A stretch of DNA of 64,000 nt. Source: Lingula anatina. Its lineage: Eukaryota > Brachiopoda > Lingulata > Lingulida > Lingulidae. A model generated the notes under the pieces. That model was not told the DNA's origin. It did no database searches and was given only the letters and a program-made list of their open reading frames with translations. This document shows positions 1 through 8,760 of this stretch, piece after piece; the stretch's first letter is position 1; each line of letters begins with the position of its first letter. The DNA lies in contig NW_019774514.1 of assembly GCF_001039355.2 (NCBI RefSeq), positions 386,722 to 450,721 of the forward strand, written 5' to 3'. The translations under genes and the position numbers were made by a program.

Positions 1-459
1 AGAATGTGATTAGCAACGACAATGTTACTCTTTTCGAGCGATCGTGTTATACGAACGGTAAGTAAATAAGAAGGAAATAATCTGTATTATTTCAGTAAAA
101 ATAAAGCGTTTTTTATCGACAGCTGTTATACGAGCAAAATAACTTGTGTGAAATATGTAAAAACAATAAGGGCAAAAATTTTGTATGGAAATTTTGGAAA
201 TGCTGATGAAATTAAAGGGAAACGTTACTGTCATCCATATAAAGAGAAAAAACCCCTTAGTTGATCACATTCCATAGAATGCAGTGTAGCTCGTGAAAAT
301 GTACTTGCCATTTTTAGGCTTTCAGTACGCGAACTCCCCAAAAGTGTTTATTTTTATTAAGAATTGGAGGCAGTTATAATATTTCCTATCAAATTTGTCA
401 CTGAAAAATCAAACAGTTTGTACAAAGGTCCCATTTGAAATTGGGTGTTTTCTTTTCAG
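1..459. other. Intron or upstream sequence of the EGF/proline-rich gene
   Basis: This AT-rich stretch precedes the first supported exon and ends in a pyrimidine-rich acceptor (ttcttttcag, ending at 459). I see no coding exon in it. The 5' part of the gene must lie to the left of the window or in exons I cannot recognise here. Confidence 0.5.
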
Positions 460-576
460 TAACGGACAAGTCTTCTTTTCGCTGTGTGGGAACAAGTGCA
501 CATGGCGGCGAACCAATTTGCGTGTGCAAGGCGCTCCAAGGTGTAAACGAACTTTTAAATGGAACCGAATGCACAA
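460..576 (+). CDS. EGF-like exon (partial module)
   Basis: Acceptor ttttcag ends at 459 and donor gttagt starts at 577. The 117-nt exon is phase 1 at both ends. Its reading frame carries C-x11-C-x-C-x13-C and ends NGTECT, like the second half of an EGF module. It joins in phase to the DVNEC exon. The donor is not optimal and the first two cysteines are not visible, so the exon is probable rather than certain. Confidence 0.5.
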
Positions 577-3010
577 GTTAGTGATTATTTTTTCAAATAT
601 TAGAATAGTCTTACATTGTGTCAAGAAACTCATATTTTTTCTGAGAGCAACTCCACTGCAAGGCTAATCACTCGTGCACAGATTAAAATTAAAAAAAAAA
701 AAAAAAATTAAACTAGTGTGCTCCAGCAAAACACTAAAGCAAGTATGTCCCAGGAACAGTGCCTCTTCATTAAAAGCTTCATTCATTAATGATATTTTAC
801 AGACGTAAACGAATGTTTTGAGCGCAATGGCGGATGTGATCAATTCTGTATAGACACAGCGGGTAGCTATCGTTGTGAGTGCGAGTCAGGCTACAATCTG
901 GCAGACAACGGACAAACATGCACAGGTAAGAGTTAAAGTTCTTTCCAAAAATGTGATTGCCATGGACTTTAGAAAAATTGTAAAAATACCAAATATCATG
1001 ATTTATTGCATGAAAGGTATCACTATTGAATGTATATGCTTATCCTCCTGTACAGTCTGAGCAATGTAAAAAATGCACCTTGTTTTTTATGAAATTGTTA
1101 TGGCTTTTTTGATGTGTGTGTGTTGTGTTCTTAGAAAACTTGAATAGTTTCTAACATGTTTTAATTCTTTACAGATGTCAACGAGTGTGAATCTGCANAA
1201 AAAAATTTAAACTAGTGTGCTCCAGCAAAACACTAAAGCAAGTATGTCCCAGGAACAGTGCCTCTTCATTAAAAGCTTCATTCATTAATGATATTTTACA
1301 GACGTAAACGAATGTTTTGAGCGCAATGGCGGATGTGATCAATTCTGTATAGACACAGCGGGTAGCTATCGTTGTGAGTGCGAGTCAGGCTACAATCTGG
1401 CAGACAACGGACAAACATGCACAGGTAAGAGTTAAAGTTCTTTCCAAAAATGTGATTGCCATGGACTTTAGAAAAATTGTAAAAATACCAAATATCATGA
1501 TTTATTGCATGAAAGGTATCACTATTGAATGTATATGCTTATCCTCCTGTACAGTCTGAGCAATGTAAAAAATGCACCTTGTTTTTTATGAAATTGTTAT
1601 GGCTTTTTTGATGTGTGTGTGTTGTGTTCTTAGAAAACTTGAATAGTTTCTAACATGTTTTAATTCTTTACAGATGTCAACGAGTGTGAATCTGCAGAAT
1701 CACCATGTAATGATGATGAAACCTGTATAAATACTTTTGGAAGCTACGCCTGCCTGTCCACCAACTCTTCCTCACCCAAAAAAAGCAAACACAGGCATCC
1801 CAGACCTCCACACACTCCTCGACCGGGGCATCCCAGCCCTCCCCGCACTCCTCGACCAGGGCACCCCACACCTCCCCGCACTCCTCGACCAGGGCATCCC
1901 AGCCCTCCCCGCACTCCTCGACCAGGCCACCCCACACCTCCCCGCACTCCTCGACCAGGCCACCCCACCCCTCCCCGCACTCCTCGACCAGGGCACCCCA
2001 CCCCTCCCCGCACTCCTCGACCAGGGCACCCCACCCCTCCCCATACTCCACGACCAGGGCATCACAGAATACCCCATACTCCTCGACCAGGGTCCAAGGG
2101 GCATCACAAAACTCCTCGACTAGGGCCTGGCAGACATCCCCATATTCAAGATTCATTTGCTAACAGCAGTGATAGCAGTAATTCTTCATTAGCGTCCCCT
2201 GGATCTCCACATTCTCATGGGCCAAAGGCTGCTGGATCTCCCCATTCACATGAACCAGGGCCTACTAGGTCTCCCTATTCACATGGACCAGGGCCTGCCA
2301 GATCTCCCCATTCAGAGGGATCAAAGTCTCCAAAATCTCACCATCCTCATGGAGACAGGTCTCTGGGGTCTCATGATGATTATGTATCAGGTATGATGGG
2401 ATATCACAAATTAATAATTGCATTGAAGTTGCATTCAAGGTTAACCTAGAAGAAGTTTTAAATATGTTTCTACAGAATTATGTTTAAAGGACAGACAAAA
2501 TCTAAGATAGTAAAATTTGAATATGCATATTACAGTATTACAGAGATGTTTTTAATACATCTAAAATGTCCAACAAAAGGTTAAAAAATGCAAATCTTTC
2601 ATAGCTTTTGACTGAATAAAAAACAGTTTCATGTCTGATTTCCGTAATATTTTATTATCAATATTTTAATATTCACTTCCTTCATTTTAACAATGCATAA
2701 ACTTTACCCATGCATCAAACACAAATTAACAGCCAAGTCAACTTTTTTTCCACTTATTTAAATTGTAGTGTCAGGTGGGCCAGGTGCACACCAAAGTCTG
2801 CATGGCAATAACACAGACCAGAGAGTACAGCCAACACTGCAAGTGGTATCAGAATTAGAGAATATCCACCAGATGTACAATGGTCTGCTGGGTTGGGTGA
2901 CTGTCTTATCATTTACTGTGGTGATGATGATATGTATGAACTTACTTTTCTGGAGAAAAATGACACAGTTGAAAAGCATTCTTGATGATTCTACTTTATC
3001 CAAGACGTGA
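460..3010 (+). CDS. EGF-like, proline-rich repeat, single-pass membrane protein (3' part of gene, 5' end outside window)
   Basis: Proposed exons are 460-576, 803-925 (repeated as 1302-1424), 1674-2390 and 2769-3010. All junctions are phase 1, as is usual for EGF modules. In order, the visible protein has a partial EGF-like segment, one complete six-cysteine calcium-binding-type EGF module (DVNEC start, GSYRCEC core), and a second EGF start ([12 protein letters not shown]) that loses its last two cysteines. Ten copies of an 11-residue unit (type [11 protein letters not shown]) follow, then a Ser/His/Gly/Pro-rich stretch with SPHSHGPGP-like repeats. A hydrophobic segment of about 20 residues ([20 protein letters not shown]) and a 17-residue tail starting RKMTQLKS end the protein. 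I infer a surface protein with EGF modules on a rigid, possibly glycosylated stalk, a single membrane span and a short cytoplasmic end. I do not recognise a named family. Tail-to-tail with frataxin. Confidence 0.78.
803..925 (+). CDS. Calcium-binding EGF-like exon (copy A)
   Basis: Acceptor ttttacag and donor gtaaga flank 123 nt coding a full six-cysteine EGF module, phase 1 to phase 1. The N-terminal DVNEC and the later aromatic GSYRC match the calcium-binding EGF consensus. The exon recurs unchanged at 1302-1424 within a larger duplicated block. Confidence 0.88.
1302..1424 (+). CDS. Calcium-binding EGF-like exon (copy B, probable assembly duplicate)
   Basis: Same sequence as the 803-925 exon, shifted by 499 bp. 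It lies in a roughly 490-bp block (708-1197 and 1207-1696) that reads the same by eye, introns included, with an N at 1198 at the junction. Either copy could be the true exon. If both were real, the protein would have two identical tandem EGF modules. Confidence 0.4.
1674..2390 (+). CDS. Exon coding a truncated EGF module, 11-residue proline-rich repeats and a Ser/His-rich region
   Basis: Acceptor tttacag ends at 1673 and donor gtatga starts at 2391. The reading frame is open for 717 nt. It starts [12 protein letters not shown] and reaches NTFGSYAC but has no C5-C6 pair. From 1796 come ten 33-nt units coding [11 protein letters not shown] variants, the last two degenerate. Then come HSHGP-rich copies to about 2340. 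The minisatellite has no stops in several other frames, but those are shadows: only this frame continues the EGF module and splices in phase to the membrane-span exon. Confidence 0.85.
1796..2125 (+). repeat. Coding minisatellite, ten 33-bp units
   Basis: Units of 33 bp begin at 1796 and code 11 residues each, consensus HP(S/T)PPRTPRPG. Inner units differ mainly by an S/T change, while the outer units ([33 protein letters not shown]) are degenerate. This fits expansion by unequal exchange in the centre. Copy number is likely to be polymorphic. Confidence 0.92.
2391..2768 (+). other. Intron before the membrane-span exon
   Basis: Phase 1 AT-rich intron with donor gtatga and acceptor ttgtag. 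Nothing else was recognised in it. Confidence 0.75.
2769..3010 (+). CDS. Terminal coding exon: membrane span and short cytoplasmic tail
   Basis: After acceptor attgtag the frame continues in phase for 80 codons to TGA at 3008-3010. It codes a polar juxtamembrane stretch with a short amphipathic part ([18 protein letters not shown]), a hydrophobic run of about 20 residues, then RKMTQLKS and an acidic/Ser end (DDSTLSKT). The basic RK just after the span supports the tail being cytoplasmic. Confidence 0.82.
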
Positions 3011-3447
3011 TATCTTCAGTTTTAGTTTTAAATTGATTATAAATGTTTTCCAAAGTGTTTTATCAAAAAGATGTAAATGTAATATTTCAGTTTTAAAAAC
3101 AATGGAACAGTTTTAGCAGATTTTTTACTTGTGACATCTTTTAGTTTTAAGTACTTATATTTTTAAAAAGCATAAATCAGCCAAAGTAATACAATGTTTT
3201 TAAAGCATTTTCACTGGAAAATATCTTGTTTGCTCTACTTCTACTCAATTTTCTCAAACAAAAAAAGGAACCAAAATTAACAACGACACAAAAAATCCAA
3301 GTGAAAGTGCCATTTCAATTTTACAAAGACCACTGACATTCATCATATACCTATTGTATGAAGAATGAAGACAAAAGATAAGTTTGGCAAAATCAACCTG
3401 AATTTAATCTCTATCCAGTGTCTCAAAGAAGGTGCAACAAATTTTCA
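3011..3447. other. 3' UTR zone between the convergent EGF-protein and frataxin genes
   Basis: This 437-bp AT-rich interval separates the two stop codons and must hold or be crossed by both 3' UTRs. No close canonical AATAAA for the plus-strand gene is evident before 3889. On the minus strand an ATTAAA variant lies at 3403-3408, 40-45 nt past the frataxin stop. Polyadenylation sites are therefore uncertain. Confidence 0.5.
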
Positions 3448-3601
3448 TCATCCATCAGATGTTTTAGAAAATGCACAGCTTGAGAAGTCCACCTCTGTCT
3501 CTAGTGCTGCAGAAAATTCTTTGCTTAACAGTTCATGTAGACTTATGCCATCATGTTTGTATATCCAGACTCCATTGACAAGGTCGTATCTTTTAGGGCC
3601 A
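3448..3601 (-). CDS. FXN: Frataxin exon 5 (C terminus)
   Basis: After acceptor ttttctag it codes [19 protein letters not shown] then [11 protein letters not shown] and ends AFSKTSDG before TGA (3448-3450). It completes the frataxin fold. Confidence 0.97.
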
Positions 3602-5863
3602 CTAGAAAATAATCATTGTAAATATGTACAAGATCTTTAATGTGTGTGTGTGTGTGTGTGTGTGTGCACGCGTGCACGTGTGCAAAATGTACATGATCTT
3701 TTAGATGTGTTTATGTGTGTAAGTTAGGCAAAATATGTCAGATATTTGTATGATGTACAATCAAAAACTGAATAGGCATTTTAATCTTTTGTAACTCAGA
3801 ATTATGGAATGTATTTTACAACATTTGTGATTTGATATCATTTTACAAACATCATTTTAAGTTTCTCTAGTGTAGATGAATATAATGTAATAAATTAATA
3901 AATTATAATTAATAAGGTGTCTGATGCTTGTATCATAAAAATTACCTTGAAGGTGAAGAAAGCCATATTTGCTTGTTTGGAGTTTGTTTATTGATCACAT
4001 AAGTACCGATACGGTCTCCCATGTTTATCGTCAGTACTCCATTCTGAAATTTAAAAAATTAATTAATTTAACTTTTTATTACTATTAGGTGACTTTATCA
4101 TATAAATATCTTTAGAAAGAAGAAACATCCATTTGTGTCATTTTATTACATTATATCATAATATATATGTCTACAATTACATTATAACTGTTTTCAAATT
4201 AAGACTGCTGATTTTTTTAATTAATTTTAAATAACTCACAAAACTGCCCTTTGTACCAAATGAAGATATCACAAAATAAAAAGGAAAAAAAATAATTGAT
4301 TTGAAGTGAATAATATATACTTACATTAAAGCCAACATCATAATCTGGATGAGTAAATCCACTTTCTGACAATTCGTCTAAAAACTCTGTCAAGGAATGA
4401 AGAGTTTCATCTGCTATATGATTATATGACAGTTCTGTTAATCTTAAAGAGAAAAATCAAAATGAAGAGAAATGTATCTCCTTATAACAAGTTACATGTT
4501 AAGTTAATAATTGGGTCCCTATATGAAGTAAATTATCATAGTGACAGACTTTGTGTATTGAGGTTCATGTAACTCAAAGAACAATTAGTAATAATCATCA
4601 TGTAGTAATAACCATGTATGTTATGTTCGAATGAAATAGTAGAATGCATATACTGCTGCAATATAATAATATAATAATCAATTCACACTAGTAAAGAAAT
4701 ACTCACTCCTCTGATGTAGCATCATCAGCTCCTGAGGTTTTGTCTCTATACTGCCAGAACCAGGGAAAAGTTTGTTTAACAGGGTATCTAAAACTTCTTA
4801 GTTCTGTGCTGGCTTGTTTCAAGTACCTTTCTTTGTGACATGACAGGCAACAAAAGCCACAGTTGGTCTGAAGTGCAAAGTAAATGACATGTAAAAGCAG
4901 TTGTGCTGTCAAGGAAGGCAGTAATTTGAGTTTTCTGATCATAACTCACACACTTGACATTTTTAGGACACATTCAGAAGATCGGACTAGGGTACACTTC
5001 AGAATAGATGATCCGAGGACTAACTGATCCGCCAACTAAATATGGTCAACCACACTTCAAAAGCGATGTTGCTAATTCCATGATGATCTCACCACCTCTA
5101 CACACGCTGTCGTCGTAGGGGCCCAGCAATAAAACCTCGGAGTCAAGATTTTCTGATGGGAGTGATTATTAACTCCAGGGTAAAAAATTTGACATATTTT
5201 TTGCCTTAAACAGCTTTAATAAACAGCTATTGCAGGCCATTAAGCCATAGTATGGGATGAACAATTGTGTGCAGAAGGCGAATGTCTGACCATGGAAAAG
5301 GGGGAGTCATTTTCCAGGTTTCCCCAATTTACAGGTATCGACAGGCTGGGAAACCTGGTAATTTTATAAACCTTGAATTAAGCATATGGATTTAATTTGG
5401 GCACAATGGTACTTTACTAATTGGTGCAGCAGCAGTTAGTAATTGCAGTTAAAGACATTCGTTCACTTGAACACCAGTTTCCTAATGAAGAATGAGGCCG
5501 AGGGGAGGGGACAGACTCCTTTCACTACTATTCTTAGGGTCTCCTGTGTATTGGATATCTGTAATATATACTCGTCATTTGGAAAAGTGAAATCCACAAA
5601 GAAAGAGAAACAAAACTGTTGTCGGTGGCTAGATCTACAGGTAAAACTTAAAGTATACCAAGGCGTAATAGTATTCTAATTCCTACTGTATATGGCATAG
5701 ACTCTTTTTACAGCCATCTGATTTAGCCATGACAATATTTCACACTGTCATGTACCTGCTTACGTAGTGTCATCCTTCCCCTGTCGTGCAATAACACTTG
5801 TCTCACTGCTCTGAATTTGCTGCCAGCAGAAGTCATCACTGGTAATCTAAGAGACGAAGTCAT
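3448..5863 (-). CDS. FXN: Frataxin, mitochondrial (five exons)
   Basis: Frataxin is the mitochondrial matrix protein that binds the NFS1-ISCU-ISD11 complex and stimulates iron-sulfur cluster assembly. I joined exons 5756-5863, 4707-4867, 4325-4442, 3946-4043 and 3448-3601. All boundaries are GT-AG and the frame is kept, giving 212 residues against 210 in human. Family marks include an acidic helix ([16 protein letters not shown], about residues 100-115), the first strands ([19 protein letters not shown]), the near-invariant [19 protein letters not shown] spanning exons 4-5, and [10 protein letters not shown] near the C terminus. The 98-nt fourth exon matches human FXN exon 4 in length as I recall it. 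The first 36 residues are basic with almost no acidic residues, as expected for a mitochondrial presequence. The Trp that follows RYD in vertebrates is Leu here, while the next Trp (VWIY) is kept. Exon 1 is the least certain part. Confidence 0.95.
3641..3666 (+). repeat. (TG)n microsatellite in frataxin intron 4
   Basis: About 13 uninterrupted TG units, followed by an alternating purine-pyrimidine tail (tgcacgcgtgcacgtgtgc). Confidence 0.95.
3889..3902 (+). promoter_or_regulatory. Possible polyadenylation signals for the plus-strand EGF gene
   Basis: Two AATAAA hexamers (3889-3894 and 3897-3902) are the first clear ones after the stop at 3010. If used, the 3' UTR would be about 0.9 kb and would run antisense over frataxin exon 5. 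They lie in AT-rich sequence, so chance is a serious alternative. Confidence 0.3.
3946..4043 (-). CDS. FXN: Frataxin exon 4 (beta-sheet core)
   Basis: The 98-nt exon has acceptor aaatttcag and donor gtaatt. It codes [19 protein letters not shown] then [12 protein letters not shown], the most conserved frataxin block. Confidence 0.98.
4325..4442 (-). CDS. FXN: Frataxin exon 3 (acidic helix)
   Basis: The 118-nt exon has acceptor ctctttaag and donor gtaagt. It codes the acidic alpha-1 helix and the PDYDV strand start. The aligned human segment has the same DETL.SL.EF pattern. Confidence 0.95.
4707..4867 (-). CDS. FXN: Frataxin exon 2
   Basis: Minus-strand acceptor gcacttcag and donor gtgagt bound 161 nt starting [10 protein letters not shown] and ending DDATSE. 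This is the variable linker after presequence cleavage. It is cysteine-rich (four Cys in ten residues), which is not typical of vertebrate frataxin. Confidence 0.82.
4868..5755 (-). other. FXN: Frataxin intron 1
   Basis: This 888-bp intron contains a degraded copy of the foldback family described at 11165-11460 (here about 4969-5165). I see no GAA/TTC repeat tract. No coding exon was recognised in it. Confidence 0.7.
4969..5165. mobile_element. Degraded foldback element (family F) in frataxin intron 1
   Basis: It carries the family words cattcagaa, gatccgaggactaactgatc, aactaaatatgg and cctcggagtcaagattt, which recur at 11165-11460 and 59489-59792. The second arm is not visible, so this copy is truncated. 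Confidence 0.6.
5756..5863 (-). CDS. FXN: Frataxin exon 1 (mitochondrial presequence)
   Basis: ATG at 5861-5863 (minus strand) opens 36 codons rich in R, K, S and T, ending TLRKQ at donor gtacat. Phase 0 matches exon 2. The frame extends upstream to a GTG codon and then an in-frame stop, so this is the first ATG. A second Met (LPVMTSAG) could also serve. Assignment rests on phase, the basic character and position rather than on sequence conservation. Confidence 0.7.
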
Positions 5864-6110
5864 GTTTTGATATTTTGATGCCGACACATTGCAAGTAGCA
5901 GACCGCACTTATCACATGGCATATTCTCATTGGCCCAACTCGGGGCATTGCGTTAGATGTGCGAGCAGCGTCGCTGTGCTCTGGTAGGATACAAAAATTT
6001 GTGCTTCAGCAGCCAATTTGTTCTAAATCACAATATGTTCCCAATATTAACTTCGCCCTCTCGGAAAAAGGATAAACTTTTTATGTTACTTATTGCAACA
6101 AAGAGAATTG
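5864..6110 (-). promoter_or_regulatory. FXN: Candidate frataxin promoter
   Basis: This stretch upstream of the frataxin ATG is richer in CpG than its surroundings (for example gcgagcagcgtcgctg). It has a CCAAT box on the minus strand (5929-5933) about 65 nt before the ATG. No TATA box was recognised. Inferred from position and composition only. Confidence 0.4.
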
Positions 6111-6163
6111 AATCGAGTATAATTCTTTATTGATAAATGCTTTCACAAATAGGCCTAAGGTAC

Positions 6164-6437
6164 CAGGGGCGGATCCAGGATTATTTGAAGGGAAGTGGGG
6201 GGTGGGGTCCGCGGATGCGAAGCCGACCCCCCCCCCCCTACCCCCATTGGGGGGTGGGCCCCGAAAATTTTTGGGATTTTAGAGGGCGAACAGTGCCATT
6301 TGGTACGGCTTACTACAAATCAGCCAGTCAAAATTTTAATTTCAAGAGGGGAATAGGCCTATTAGTGTGATTTTTTTAAATGAAGGGGGGGGGGGGGGGG
6401 GAGGGTGTCAGGACCCCCCGACCCCCCCCCTCTAAAT
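6164..6437 (+). repeat. C/G-run interspersed repeat beginning CAGGGGCGGATCC
   Basis: It starts with the same 11-nt end (CAGGGGCGGAT) as the MITE at 30123-30290. It then shows long C and G homopolymers (about 6226-6250 and 6385-6430). No matching right end was found, so this copy is either a different subfamily or broken. Confidence 0.55.
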
Positions 6438-8039
6438 CTCTAAACTAGGTACAATCATCAGATCATGGACTTTAAATCTAACTATATCAAATAAATGAGG
6501 GTATAAATAAATAGATATCAGCACAATTATATGTAGGCCTATACATGTAGTAGACCCCTATACAGTGTACATATAATCACACTTTATGTTAGGTTTGATA
6601 CACTCGCCGAATCACTTGCTCTCGGTGAGTGGATCGCACCCTGACATCTGGTTTTATTAGAATAATAAAAGCAAAATGATAAACAATAGTTATAAAAATT
6701 ATATAGAAGCGATGACTAAACCTAAGATCAATTTTGAGTATATTAGCCTACCAGTGTGAGAAGTAACTTTATGTTCATTTCCCCAGATCCCATTAGGCTT
6801 TGAAGAGCTCATCAGTATCATTTTCATTTACGTAAGAAAGTGGCATCGGAGGTAATCATATGCAAACTTATTCTGAAATGCTCGAAATCGGATTTTCTAT
6901 GCTTTGATAGACAGGCAGTTGCTAGAAAATTGATTACAGGATTGGGTGAAAGTGAGGGTGGATGCGTGGACTCATCAAAAATTTAACGCGAAAGAAGGAT
7001 CACAGAGGGTACAAACAGAGAGAGGGTAGATTAGTGATCACAGTTCAGGAGAATAAAATGATCAGTTAACAAATTCACGGGAGTGTGACCCCCCCCCCCC
7101 AAAAAAAAAAAAAGGTTAAATAATATGAACGTTTCACGCATCTCGGGAAATACAAAGTGGATTTCACGGGTAACGAAATACCCAATGGGACCCCTGACAA
7201 TTTACAGGGAAAACGTGCCTCTCCCTAGCTTTTCTAAAATATTTTATACATACTTACTCAAGGATAACAAAAATAAGTAAAACTTAAGACACACAATGCA
7301 TGTTATGTAGGCTACAAGACCTTGTATAGCAAATACGAATTTTAGTTGAATTTATATTTTCTGCAATTTTACCAAAGTAAGCCTGTACAGCAGGCCGGGG
7401 TTTTCTGGGTAGGCTTGTCTTTAGGTAACTTTTGATCTATTCAAGAGCGATGAGAAAATTGCGATGTATAAACTCATTTCAAGATTATATTATTTCTCCG
7501 TTTTCTTTGCGAGATTGTCTCGATCGGAATTGGAAAATTGAAACTAATAAGACCACTTAAATATTGTAGATTCTAATCTGTAAACGATTTAAGATATGGT
7601 ACAGAGATGAAGAAAAAAGTGTTTAAATTTTCAGGAAACTTTTATTAAAATTTTTACAACAGAAAAAGGCAAATGGTCAACGCGTGACTTTTACTTTCTT
7701 TGTAGATTGAATTTTTTGTGTAATGAGATATATGAATATATGAATTTAGCATTTGGCCAAACTTTATCAAGTAAAAATATCTGTTTTACTAGCAGGCGTG
7801 TCACATTTGCTTTCACACCTGTATCCTCATATTATTGGATTCCCGTTCAAAATTTGAAAAGCAGATTTTTAAAATAGACCTGATATGGATAGGGCACCAA
7901 CGCCAACTCATAAAAGCAATATTATAGGCTACCTATATAGGCATAGTTAAAACTTTTCCGTTGGAAACAGCTGTGAACACCTGTTCAATTAGGTGTTAAC
8001 CAAGGCTGATCACTAACGACCAGCCATTTGACTCCTTAT
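6438..8039. other. Intergenic sequence between FXN and PDE8
   Basis: No gene was seen. Around 6950-7230 there is repeat-like sequence with a poly-C/poly-A junction (7089-7112) and several 'ttcacg' words, which suggests a decayed transposon that I cannot name. Confidence 0.5.
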
Positions 8040-8760
8040 CAAGATTGTTTTAGAACAATTTTATCCGGTACTTGTATTCTGTTAACTCGGCGATGGACGT
8101 CATCATATCGCACTATGACAACGACGTGCATACAATAAGTCATGCCAAGAACGGCATAATTTATCGAAAACCATGTTACGGGCACACAAACTTTGAGCCT
8201 TTCTACAATCAGATCAGATCAAATATCGATTAGAAGCCTTTTCGTCAATCTTAAAAAGACCACGCACACTGTAGGCCTTCAAAGAGGCCTGTGTAATCAA
8301 TCACTCGTTTGTCGTCGAAGCTGGCACCACGTGATTCCATGCGCTAGATTTCAAGAGGTCTTCGAGGCAACGAGTTATTCCTGTGAGGTGGCGTTGCAGA
8401 ACAAAGGTAATAAAAAAGCGATTGTAAATGACTCCAACTTGGTGTAATACACTGGGCAGTGCGCGGTGGGTATAAGTAACTTTTGGAACAGTGCTGTTTT
8501 CAAACCAGCCGTCAAAATTACGGAAGGTAGGATGATTAGCGTGGAGTATTGTTTTCTCCGTGTTTCATTCTGACCACTGTGACACGAAAGCGTCTGTGTC
8601 ATTGAACTATTCCTTGATTTATCAGACTTCTTCGAAGAAAGGTAGTTGATCACACTGCAAGTGCCGTTGTCGGGTGTGTGCATGTTTTCAGATACAGGTA
8701 CGTGACATGTCAATTACACATGCCGCAGTGCTCGAATGATCAAAAAGGAATGCCGGTGCT
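8040..8760 (+). promoter_or_regulatory. CpG-rich stretch: candidate promoter or 5' UTR exon of PDE8
   Basis: About 20 CpGs occur in 8070-8410, whereas most of the window is CpG-poor. A CACGTG E-box lies at 8328-8333. Good donor-like sites follow: acaaag|gtaata after 8406 and atacag|gtacgtgac near 8700. PDE8 exon 1 at 14237 begins at a splice acceptor, so an upstream non-coding exon is needed, and this is the best candidate seen. Confidence 0.3.

Larger units (their letters stand above)
708..1696 (+). repeat. Two near-identical direct copies of about 490 bp joined at an N
   Basis: Copy A runs about 708-1197 and copy B about 1207-1696. Copy A stops in mid-exon (after DVNECESA) at an undetermined base, and copy B restarts just inside the A-rich tract upstream. 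Intron sequence as well as exon is unchanged, which fits two overlapping contig ends that were not merged. Confidence 0.85.

Noticed and set aside
875-1060. Two identical 61-codon frames at 875-1060 and 1374-1559
   Set aside because: They read from the EGF exon into the intron in the wrong frame, and are identical because of the 490-bp duplication.
1677-2156. Long open frames on the minus strand and in other plus frames over the proline-rich repeat ([10 protein letters not shown] and GRGVRGGV types)
   Set aside because: The 33-bp unit contains no stop in several frames. Only the plus-strand [11 protein letters not shown] frame joins an EGF module and a membrane-span exon in phase.
3365-3640. 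91-codon plus-strand frame
   Set aside because: It lies antisense to frataxin exon 5, whose minus-strand frame is strongly conserved.
4788-4973. Upstream Met of the 4703-4942 minus-strand frame as frataxin start
   Set aside because: It would need intron sequence ([16 protein letters not shown]...) as N terminus. A good acceptor (cacttcag) just before TNCGFC and a basic phase 0 exon at 5756-5863 give a better model. An alternative start there cannot be fully excluded.
6137-6370. 77-codon frame with GGWGPRMRSRPPPPYPHWG
   Set aside because: It is read from a C/G-run repeat. The same repeat end occurs elsewhere without the frame.
8375-8713. 112-codon minus-strand frame in the CpG-rich stretch
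   Set aside because: No recognisable domain, and Ser/Leu-rich random appearance. The stretch is better explained as promoter or UTR.
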